From CAWELS01 sp964468205 (lineage in GTDB: Bacteria > Acidobacteriota > Terriglobia > Bryobacterales > Bryobacteraceae), in contig CAYXVG010000055.1 of the NCBI GenBank assembly GCA_964468205.1, positions 1-44,695 on the forward strand: a stretch of DNA of 44,695 bases, written 5' to 3'. Every line of letters begins with the position of its first letter. Positions within the stretch are counted from its first letter, which is position 1. Below the pieces are notes generated by a model, which saw only the letters and a program-made list of their open reading frames with translations, was not told the DNA's origin and searched no databases. Position numbers and translations under genes: made by a program. Of this stretch, positions 15,593 through 22,405 are shown piece after piece.

Positions 15593-17509
15593 TCAGAGGC
15601 CCGGCTCACGCCGGATGGCGAACGAAACCGTTGTCATACGGCGTTCCAAGTGACAGTTGGAACACTCAGCGAGGTTATCGCGGCCTACGTGTTCGCGCTG
15701 TTCCCGGTGACAGTCGATGCATGTCTGGTGCATTGCGGACTGATACCCGCTGGCGAGTTTCAGATCATGTACGGCCCCGTGTGGATGTAGCGGCTTCATG
15801 TTCTGCTGGTGGCACTCCCGGCAAGATTCCGCCGTGGAAGTCTGTTTCGGCGCACTTTGGGGGTGGCAGACGCTGCAGGAGTGATTCGCTGGGAACATGC
15901 CGGTCAGGCGCCTCTCGTGAGCGACCCAATTCATGTGTGCAGTGTGGTTGAAAATGTTCGTGGATGCCGTCATTTGCTGATGGCAGCGCGAACAGGGCGT
16001 CGCGTGGTCCCCAGGCAGGGAGAGATGGTGACACTTGGCGCAGGATGATTCTCCGCCCAGCCGCCGCTGGTGGTCATGGTGAGGGAACCGCACCATGAAG
16101 GAGTTCCCATTCCCGTCCAGCTTGAGGACCGCCCGTTGGGTGTCCAGCGCCAGCGGAGGTTTGACAACCGCACCCGCTTGTTCTTCGTGGAATGGCGGAT
16201 AGAAAGCGGCCCAGGCGATCGGAACTACTAGGACACAGATCGCAGTTGTGCGGCGCAGTCCGCTCGACATCGCGCGGTCCCATACTCCCGTTATGGGATC
16301 AAACGAGGGGAAACGCGTCATCCGAAGTTGGTAACGTTCCTGCCAGCCGGATTCGAAGATGGGCAGGTGCTCGCAGATGTACAAAAACGCCATGCCGGCG
16401 GCGGCAAGGATGCCCAGACTCAGCGCCCATTCGGTCAGTGACGGGAAGTAAACGGATTCAGCGTCCCGATAATAGCCGAAGATGCCGACATTCAGGCGGT
16501 TCCATATGAGCCCGAGGGCTGCCGAAGCAGAGGCGACAGCCAATCCTGCTGGCGACTGCCGTGTTTTCGGAAATACCATCAGAGCGAGGGGCAGAACGGC
16601 CAACAACAGGACTTCGCCGATGTAGAAATAGCTCTCCCACGTCATTGCCAGCAGGTCGCGGGCAGCGCCTGTTGCAAACAAGTCCGCGATCCTCAAAACC
16701 AGATAAACAGCGAGAATGCCCGAGGCGATTCCCGCAAGCTTCCGCAACATCGGCAGGTCCCGCGCTTGCGGATCCGAAGCTGCATTGTTCTCGGGGCAGC
16801 AAGGCGATCGATCGCCGAATACGGCCGCCGGATCGTAAGCGTACGAGTGAAAGAGCTTTGCCAACACCGCAACCATTAGTCCGGCCGCCGCTGCGGACAC
16901 AATGAACAGAAGCGGCAGCCGCGGTGTGTACCAGAGAGAGTGGAGTCTTTGCGGAGTCACCAGGAACAGCGAACCCAACGAAGAGTGGTGCAGACATGAG
17001 AGCGAGATCCCAACGATCACAATACCGTATCCAATCTTGTGAAGAGATCCGGCTATCCTTTCCATTCGGAACTTCTCCAGCACCGTCGGGCTCAACTCGA
17101 TCATCGTGATGGTGAAGTAGAGCATTACGCACCAAGCGACCTCGAACAGGAAGGAGTGTTCATTCCACATGACGATCGGGTGCCAGATTCGATACGGGAT
17201 TCCGATATCGAGCAATAGCGCGAAGACAGAGGACCCGTAGCCCAGGAAGGCGATCAGGATCGCCGGCTTCAGCATGGGCCGCAGCGACTCTATGCGCAGG
17301 ATGTAGACAAGAAAGCCGATCGTGAAACCGCTGGTAGCCAGCGCCACTCCAGCTACCATGTTCAGAATCTTCCAGAGTCCCCACGGCGCCTCGTCAGTGA
17401 GATTTGTGGTCGCGCCGAGTCCGAACCAGAGCCGGAAGCCGATGGCGACGGCCCCGGCGAAGATGAGAATCCAGAGAATATCCTTCAAGGCTCGGGTACG
17501 GTCAATCAT
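15593..17509 (-). CDS. NrfD/HybB-type quinone-interacting membrane subunit fused to hexaheme cytochrome c
   Basis: This 638-residue protein has two parts. Residues 1 to about 450 hold eight to ten hydrophobic helices with features of the NrfD/PsrC/HybB family (NLTDEAPWGLWKILNMVAG near the start, an HHSSLGSLFLV segment), which exchanges electrons with quinones. After the last helix (ICVLVVPIAWAAFYPPF) a 170-residue tail carries six CXXCH motifs (CAKCH, CSRCH, CSVCH, CRECH, CIDCH, CSNCH) with extra His residues that could be distal ligands, resembling class III multiheme cytochromes. In Hmc and Dsr complexes these functions are on separate polypeptides (HmcC/HmcA; DsrP/DsrJ). The start at 17509 overlaps the upstream gene by 8 nt and has AAGGAG before it. 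It is the last gene of the four-gene operon. Confidence 0.88.
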   Translation of the reverse strand: MIDRTRALKDILWILIFAGAVAIGFRLWFGLGATTNLTDEAPWGLWKILNMVAGVALATSGFTIGFLVYILRIESLRPMLKPAILIAFLGYGSSVFALLLDIGIPYRIWHPIVMWNEHSFLFEVAWCVMLYFTITMIELSPTVLEKFRMERIAGSLHKIGYGIVIVGISLSCLHHSSLGSLFLVTPQRLHSLWYTPRLPLLFIVSAAAAGLMVAVLAKLFHSYAYDPAAVFGDRSPCCPENNAASDPQARDLPMLRKLAGIASGILAVYLVLRIADLFATGAARDLLAMTWESYFYIGEVLLLAVLPLALMVFPKTRQSPAGLAVASASAALGLIWNRLNVGIFGYYRDAESVYFPSLTEWALSLGILAAAGMAFLYICEHLPIFESGWQERYQLRMTRFPSFDPITGVWDRAMSSGLRRTTAICVLVVPIAWAAFYPPFHEEQAGAVVKPPLALDTQRAVLKLDGNGNSFMVRFPHHDHQRRLGGESSCAKCHHLSLPGDHATPCSRCHQQMTASTNIFNHTAHMNWVAHERRLTGMFPANHSCSVCHPQSAPKQTSTAESCRECHQQNMKPLHPHGAVHDLKLASGYQSAMHQTCIDCHREQREHVGRDNLAECSNCHLERRMTTVSFAIRREPGL

Positions 17510-18272
17510 TGCCGCGCTTCTCCTTCCGGCCGGAACGCTCCGCAACCATTACTTCGTTGCGTCGCGCAATGATGGCGCCTAGCGCCCACAGACCTACGGC
17601 TGCACCACCTCCGATGTAGGGCGTCTTCTCGATAAGAGGATCAGTGAGGGACGGAATGGGAGCGGCCGTCTCCTGCGGAAAGTCCAGGACCGAGAGATCG
17701 ACGTCAGAGATGTACATCACTGAAGTCCCGCCCCATTCGTGCTCTCCCCAGACCCGCGGTAGATATCGCCCCGGTTGTCCGTCTATCAATTTGTGCGCTT
17801 CCGCCAGAAGTCGGGAGCGCTCGCCGAACCGGAGAGCGTCGTTCGGGCATGCCTCCACACAGGATGGGCGCTGTCCGTGTGCCAGCCGATCCGCGCACAT
17901 GTCGCATTTCTTCATAAACGGGGTTGTTTTCGACCACTCGTATCGAGGAATGTGGTGCGGACACGAGAGCATGCAGTAACGGCAGCCAATGCATTTGTCC
18001 GGGTCATAGACAACGGGACCATCGGGCGATTTCGTGATGCCCCCCACGAGGCATGCAGAGACGCAACTCGGCTCAACACAGTGCATGCAGCTCTTCCGGG
18101 CAAAGCGTCCTTCTTCCACTACTTGGATGTACAGGAGTTGCTCCTCCGAGAGCGCTCCGCCAACGTATGAGCGGGGAAGCTTGACCTGTCCGTCGGCATG
18201 GGCTGCAACACACGCCGAAACGCAGCGCTCGCAGCCAGTACAGCGAGTGACATCCACCAGAATTCCATACAT
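17502..18272 (-). CDS. HmcB/DsrO-like polyferredoxin with C-terminal membrane anchor
   Basis: This 256-residue protein belongs to the DMSO-reductase electron-transfer subunit family. Four cysteine groups are visible: CTGCERCVSAC, CMHCVEPSCVSAC, CIGCRYCMLSCP and CDMC...CVEACP, predicting four [4Fe-4S] clusters that would wire an NrfD partner. The hydrophobic segment YIGGGAAVGLWALGAII near residue 230 is a single C-terminal anchor. Unlike DsrO or HybA there is no Tat signal: Fe-S motifs start at residue 10. If that start is right, the clusters face the cytoplasm. The ATG overlaps the preceding stop by one base (TGATG). It sits between the NarI-like and NrfD-like genes, as expected for a wired membrane complex. 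Confidence 0.9.
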   Translation of the reverse strand: MYGILVDVTRCTGCERCVSACVAAHADGQVKLPRSYVGGALSEEQLLYIQVVEEGRFARKSCMHCVEPSCVSACLVGGITKSPDGPVVYDPDKCIGCRYCMLSCPHHIPRYEWSKTTPFMKKCDMCADRLAHGQRPSCVEACPNDALRFGERSRLLAEAHKLIDGQPGRYLPRVWGEHEWGGTSVMYISDVDLSVLDFPQETAAPIPSLTDPLIEKTPYIGGGAAVGLWALGAIIARRNEVMVAERSGRKEKRGND

Positions 18273-18967
18273 CAGACTTTCGCCTCCTCTCCGTAAATCG
18301 CTGCCGCGACACGGTCTCCCGCGCCGGGGCGGAATTGCCAGTGCACCTGCGACAACCGGTCAAACGGGAACAGGACTACATGCGCCAGCTTGGTAAACGG
18401 GATTGCCACCAGGAGCGCCTCCGAGCTAAGCAGGTGAAACAGCATCATGGATTGCCACGGCAGAGGATTCACCATCGGGTGCGACGCCATGTAACCGGTA
18501 ACAAAGGGGACGAGGACCATGCCAAGGATTACGTAGTCACCGGGCTTGCTCAGATCCCTGGACCGCCTGACCAGGATCCGATAGCCGAGCAAGACCACAA
18601 CCAAGATAATGGTGAGCAGCGTCAGGAGATCGGCGGCTGAAGCGGGCAGTCGAGGCAGTGTCACACCCAGAAGGGACTCCCATAATACGACATGATCCGC
18701 GAGGAAAATTGGCGTGAGTATCGCGCCAACGTGGAAGAGAATCGAAGTCGAGGTAAGCGCCAGCGTTCCGCGCGTCAAGTGCCGCACCGGGAAAGCCCAA
18801 CTCAACGAATCCGCGAACACCTGCTGCCAGCGCACACGCTGGAGCTTGTTTCCTTTTGCCGCCAACAAGTTCAATTGCACGACTACGTGCCGGCCAAGAC
18901 CAAGCAGCATAACGAGGACGGAGATTGCGAACAGAGGTCCACGTGCAAATTCAATCCAATGGTCCAT
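18272..18967 (-). CDS. NarI/HmcE/DsrM-like membrane cytochrome b
   Basis: This 231-residue protein has about five membrane helices, among them GPLFAISVLVMLLGLG, an LTSTSILFHVGAILTPIFL segment, LLTLLTIILVVVLLGYRIL, YVILGMVLVPFVTGYMA and the helix around FHLLSSEALLVAIPFTKLAHVVLFPF. His residues in the helices (LFHVGAIL, FHLL, LAHVV) are candidate ligands for two b hemes, as in respiratory nitrate reductase gamma subunits and their HmcE/DsrM/TmcC relatives. Its role would be quinol oxidation or quinone reduction next to the HdrD-like subunit. I prefer the ATG at 18967 because GGAG lies 6 nt upstream; a GTG at 18979 that overlaps the previous stop is also in frame. Confidence 0.87.
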   Translation of the reverse strand: MDHWIEFARGPLFAISVLVMLLGLGRHVVVQLNLLAAKGNKLQRVRWQQVFADSLSWAFPVRHLTRGTLALTSTSILFHVGAILTPIFLADHVVLWESLLGVTLPRLPASAADLLTLLTIILVVVLLGYRILVRRSRDLSKPGDYVILGMVLVPFVTGYMASHPMVNPLPWQSMMLFHLLSSEALLVAIPFTKLAHVVLFPFDRLSQVHWQFRPGAGDRVAAAIYGEEAKV

Positions 18968-18978
18968 TACTTTCTCCA

Positions 18979-20415
18979 CTACATCGCCAGAGGGCCCTTG
19001 CCCTCGTCGCGCCTTTGCCGGGCGCTGGGGGCGCCGTCAATCTCAACCGCTTGGAGTACTAGGTCGTGAAGCCCGAGGACGCGGCACGGAAGTTTGTAAT
19101 ACTCCACCAATTCCTTCAGTTGTTTCTTGCAGTTCGCGCAGGGCGCCACAACAACTTCCGCACCAGTCGCTCGAATCTGATCCGCCTTCGCCCTTCCAGA
19201 AACCTCCATCCTGTATTCGTACATTTCGTCGATTGAGACCAATCCGCCGCCGCCTCCGCAGCAACAGTTCTCCCGGCGATTCGGAGTCATCTCGACGAAG
19301 TCCTTGACGAATGATCGCAGCAGTTTGCGGGGTTGCTCGGTGATCCATCCAGAGCGGGCGATGTTGCAGGGATCGTGATACGTCACCTTCTCGCTGATCA
19401 CATCGGGGTCCAGTTTGATCCGGCCTTGCTCGACGCATTCGAGCGTGTATTCGATGAAGTTCTTCACCGGCCTCGCGTCGCCGTCGCCAAATACCGGAAC
19501 GAACTCCTTGGCGGACCGCGAGGCGTGGCCGCACTCGCCGACAAGAATGCTGCGGCCGTTCAGCCGCCCGACCTCAGAAACGAGCTGCTTAATGATTCGT
19601 TCCAGATGCCAGTCGCTATAGAAGAGCCCATAGTTAATGGCGTCGTAGTTCTCGCTGCCGATAGTCCAGTTCTCCCAATCGCCGGCCGCGTAGAGAACAG
19701 CGGCATTCCCCATCAGAGTGTCCGGCTCCATCAAGTAGTCGCTGACAGCGCAGAAGAAAACGTAGTCCCGGTTCGGCTGATCCACAGGGAACTGAAGCCT
19801 CAGCCCTAGGTACTCGTGTAATTCGTCAGACAGAAACTCCAGTGTGTCCCGCAATGCCGGTTCAGGGATTTTCGAAGTGTTGCGGGTCTCACCTTCAAGT
19901 TGTTCCCGTACGCTCACCTGCAGGGCGTGCGGCGCAATCCCTGCGGTGGCGAGAATGTAACGCCCCAGGCGTGCAATCAGCCCGTGGTCGATTCCCATCG
20001 GGCACTCCAACGTACAGCGCCTGCACGCAGTGCAGCGCCAAAAGCTCTGGGCGAACTGATCGATGGCCGCCGCCGTCAGTTCCCAGCTCGACCCAAGCCG
20101 GGACGCGAGCCAGCCCGACCCGGTGAAGTACCGCTTGTAGACGTCGAGGAGCATATGGCTCCGGTTGCACGGTATGTCTTTTGGATCTTGCGTGACCTGG
20201 TAGATCGGACAACTGACGACACAGCGGCTGCATTTAGCGCTCGACGCAGCGTAGGAATCGAGCAGGGGCCGGTAATCCGTATACTCCAGAATCGCGGCAA
20301 ACGCCTTCAGAAACCTCTCCACTCGGTCGGCTGGGAGCGGCCGGTCGAGGTGAAACATATATTGTGTTGTCTGCGACGCGCTGGCCGCATTAGGTTCCGC
20401 GACGGTTGTTGCCAT
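18979..20415 (-). CDS. HdrD/HmcF/DsrK-like Fe-S protein (CCG domain)
   Basis: This 478-residue cytoplasmic subunit has two [4Fe-4S] sites in its first third (CSRCVVSCP near 62-70; CTACRRCTLECP near 128-139). One CCG domain follows: HDPCNIAR, then ENCCCGGGGGL, then APCANCKKQL. In HdrB/HdrD such cysteines bind the noncubane clusters that reduce disulfides; in HmcF, TmcB and DsrK the substrate is a cytoplasmic disulfide or unknown. No membrane helix is visible, so it should dock on the NarI-like protein encoded next. GGAGGAG lies 9 nt before the ATG. A sigma-54 promoter precedes the gene, making it the first gene of the operon. No dsrAB, mcr or hydrogenase gene lies in the window, so the physiological substrate is open. 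Confidence 0.9.
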   Translation of the reverse strand: MATTVAEPNAASASQTTQYMFHLDRPLPADRVERFLKAFAAILEYTDYRPLLDSYAASSAKCSRCVVSCPIYQVTQDPKDIPCNRSHMLLDVYKRYFTGSGWLASRLGSSWELTAAAIDQFAQSFWRCTACRRCTLECPMGIDHGLIARLGRYILATAGIAPHALQVSVREQLEGETRNTSKIPEPALRDTLEFLSDELHEYLGLRLQFPVDQPNRDYVFFCAVSDYLMEPDTLMGNAAVLYAAGDWENWTIGSENYDAINYGLFYSDWHLERIIKQLVSEVGRLNGRSILVGECGHASRSAKEFVPVFGDGDARPVKNFIEYTLECVEQGRIKLDPDVISEKVTYHDPCNIARSGWITEQPRKLLRSFVKDFVEMTPNRRENCCCGGGGGLVSIDEMYEYRMEVSGRAKADQIRATGAEVVVAPCANCKKQLKELVEYYKLPCRVLGLHDLVLQAVEIDGAPSARQRRDEGKGPLAM

Positions 20416-20470
20416 ATCTATTCACTCCTCCGCTGTCTCATGGCTGGTGCATTCCTGTCGTCGGAAGCAG

Positions 20471-20488
20471 ATGCAACCGCAGTGCCGA
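20471..20488 (-). promoter_or_regulatory. Sigma-54 (-24/-12) promoter for HdrD-like operon
   Basis: On the minus strand CGGCACTGCGGTTGCA has GG at 20486-20485 and GC at 20474-20473 with exactly 10 nt between them. It matches the TGGCACG-N4-TTGCA consensus closely, including GGCAC and TTGCA. It predicts a transcript start near 20461, about 46 nt before the first start codon of the operon. Confidence 0.75.
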
Positions 20489-20599
20489 ATCGGCGGGTGA
20501 TCCGTCGCCAGGCAGCCACTTTACGCGGAAGTGACGCTTAGTGAACAACCTGGCAGATATCGACGGCCCCTCTGGACGAGTTCAAGATGACCGTTAACA

Positions 20600-20740
20600 G
20601 TTGCGGACGTTGCAACGTAGCGTCGCAGCGAAACACTTCGTGCAACACCTGAGCAGGGGGAGCAGTGCCCTCGAATCAAACCTTCCGCCGAGTAGGTTGT
20701 TGAGACGGAAAGGCAACGGTGAATCTCGAAGGTCCGCAAC
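20600..20740. promoter_or_regulatory. Cluster of GTTGC/GCAAC half-sites, candidate enhancer region
   Basis: GTTGC or GCAAC occurs at 20600, 20609, 20612, 20642, 20713 and 20736. The pair at 20607-20618 forms the perfect 12-bp palindrome ACGTTGCAACGT. The cluster lies between two divergent sigma-54 promoters, the usual place for binding sites of a sigma-54 activator. A 5-mer would be expected well under once in this length counting both strands. The 382-nt gap from 20416 to 20797 holds no convincing gene. Confidence 0.45.
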
Positions 20741-20757
20741 GACCGGACACCGCCGGT

Positions 20758-20774
20758 TCGGCAGGACGATTGCA
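20758..20774 (+). promoter_or_regulatory. Sigma-54 (-24/-12) promoter for NifX-DUF1847 gene
   Basis: CGGCAGGACGATTGCA has GG at 20760-20761 and GC at 20772-20773, exactly 10 nt apart, with a perfect TTGCA -12 element and a good -24 element. The predicted transcript start near 20785 leaves a leader of about 13 nt that still includes the GGAG ribosome site at 20787-20790. Confidence 0.68.
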
Positions 20775-20797
20775 GAGTGCAGAGGCGGAGACAACGA

Positions 20798-21826
20798 ATG
20801 CATTGTGGCGCGCCCCTGCTCGGAAGACGGGTCGCCCCCCGTTGCACGGCCGCCGACGCTTTGCTGGTGGTTTCGGTGACCAGGGGCCGTGTGGCGGGGC
20901 AGGATCTTTTTCCCGAAGAGATCGCAGACGTGTTCGATCTGGTAGAAGCGATCCAGCGGCACCGGCTCGATACGCTTATCTGCGGCGGCATTAGCGCTGA
21001 CGTCAGGGACACGGTTCACTCGCTGGATGTGGAAGTGATTGACAATGTCGCGTGCACGGCAGAGGCAATCGTTCCGGCAATTGAGAATGGAGTCCTCACG
21101 CCCGGATACGGATTGTCCACGTCGAGCGGAACACCCCTGCCAGTCTCGGGAACGGAAGAGACGCAAGGCAAGGTAGACCCGCGAATCATCGACTGCTTGG
21201 GTTGCCGTAACAAGATCTGTCTCGCCGGTGAGAATTGTCTTAATGTCTCTCTCGGAGGCGACATTGAACCGCCACCGGAATCCCTCCGGATGATCGAGAC
21301 CGCATTCGACCTCTCTCAAGAGCAGGAACGCCAGCTCTGCCGGGTCGCCGAGATGGTCTACTTCTGCCTCGAGATGAACTATCGCCACATTGGCGTCGCG
21401 TTCTGCACGGAGCTACTTGAGCCGGCGCGGATTCTAACGGGGGTACTGCGAAGATTTTTTGAAGTTACGCCGGTGTGCTGCAAAGTGGGCGGGGCGACAT
21501 TGGAAGGCATCCCCGGCAATGAAGGGGCCGCGTTTCAGGCGGTCAGTGACACGGCATGCAATCCGCTAGCCCAGGCGGAGATCCTGAATCTTCGAAAAAC
21601 GGACTTCAACCTTATAGTTGGGTTGTGTGTTGGTTCCGACGCCGCCTTTGCCCGCGCCAGCCAAGCGCCGGCGAGCGCCTTGATCGTCAAGGACCGCTCC
21701 CTGGCAAATAACCCTGTCGGTGCGCTCTACTCCGACTATTACCTCCGGGAGAGCGTGACGCCCGCCCCCGGGCGATCCCCGGCGAGAAGTGCGAAGAATT
21801 CATTCCGAATCAAGGAGAAAACATGA
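20798..21826 (+). CDS. NifX-like domain fused to DUF1847 metal-binding domain
   Basis: This 342-residue protein has two parts. Residues 1-110 resemble the dinitrogenase iron-molybdenum cofactor (NifX/NafY-like) fold: RRVAPRCTAADALLVVSV at the start, then LDTLICGGISADVRDTV. Residues about 130-320 match DUF1847: CLGCRNKICLAGENC, a helical stretch, YRHIGVAFCTELLEPARILTG, a conserved CCKVGG, CNPLAQAEILN and NLIVGLCVGSDAAFARAS. The many conserved cysteines suggest binding of a metal or Fe-S cluster. The ATG at 20798 has GGAG 7 nt before it; a GTG at 20777 would lie upstream of the predicted transcript start. It overlaps the USP-like gene (ATGA). Its activity is unknown; context suggests handling or sensing a cofactor for the divergent redox operon. 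Confidence 0.82.
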   Translation: MHCGAPLLGRRVAPRCTAADALLVVSVTRGRVAGQDLFPEEIADVFDLVEAIQRHRLDTLICGGISADVRDTVHSLDVEVIDNVACTAEAIVPAIENGVLTPGYGLSTSSGTPLPVSGTEETQGKVDPRIIDCLGCRNKICLAGENCLNVSLGGDIEPPPESLRMIETAFDLSQEQERQLCRVAEMVYFCLEMNYRHIGVAFCTELLEPARILTGVLRRFFEVTPVCCKVGGATLEGIPGNEGAAFQAVSDTACNPLAQAEILNLRKTDFNLIVGLCVGSDAAFARASQAPASALIVKDRSLANNPVGALYSDYYLRESVTPAPGRSPARSAKNSFRIKEKT

Positions 21827-22404
21827 CTGTTCCAGCAATCAACGCCGTCGGCTTCTGCGCTCATTACTCGCGCCAGGGCGACTGGGCTTTCGAATACGCA
21901 GTGCAGCTTGCGCAACGGCGACACAAGAAACTGAACGTGTTCCACTTCCTCGCGGACCCGTATGACCCATTCGACGAAGGTCCTGTTAACTTCTCTTCGC
22001 GGCAATACCGGGATTTCCTGATCGAACGAGAAAAGGAGTTGCGGCTCTATTACGATGCGCGCCTGGGCGACTATCTTGAAGTCGGTTTCCGCCTTTGTGA
22101 AGACAAAGAATGGACCGAATTGCATCGCTGCCTTTATGACCGGGAGTTCCAAGTACTCGTCCTCGGCTGTCCTGATGAAGACGCTTCTTTCGCCGGGCGT
22201 CCCATCCGCGAGTTCGCCAGCAGCTTCGCTTGCCCGCTAATCATGGTGGGACCAGATTCGCCGGAGACCATCCATCTCAACGCTCCAGCCGCCCTGTTGG
22301 CGGACACATTCGGGCTCAATGATGAACCCTGGCAGAGGGTCGACGACGAAATTGCAGGCTGGCAAGCGCAGTTCTCTGGAACGATTACCGACCCGGAGGT
22401 ATAG
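21823..22404 (+). CDS. Universal-stress-protein-like protein
   Basis: This 193-residue soluble protein has an alpha/beta pattern typical of the UspA fold: AINAVGFCAHYSRQGDWAFEYAVQLA, KKLNVFHFL, a middle helix, FQVLVLGCP and a C-terminal strand ACPLIMVGP. The usual ATP-binding loop (G-x2-G-x9-G-S/T) is not clear, so nucleotide binding is doubtful. A C-terminal extension of about 40 residues follows the fold. It overlaps the NifX-DUF1847 gene by 4 nt and ends 1 nt before the start codon of the sigma-54 activator gene, so the three are translated from one transcript. A role in signalling to that activator is a guess from context. Confidence 0.65.
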   Translation: MTVPAINAVGFCAHYSRQGDWAFEYAVQLAQRRHKKLNVFHFLADPYDPFDEGPVNFSSRQYRDFLIEREKELRLYYDARLGDYLEVGFRLCEDKEWTELHRCLYDREFQVLVLGCPDEDASFAGRPIREFASSFACPLIMVGPDSPETIHLNAPAALLADTFGLNDEPWQRVDDEIAGWQAQFSGTITDPEV

Positions 22405-22405
22405 A

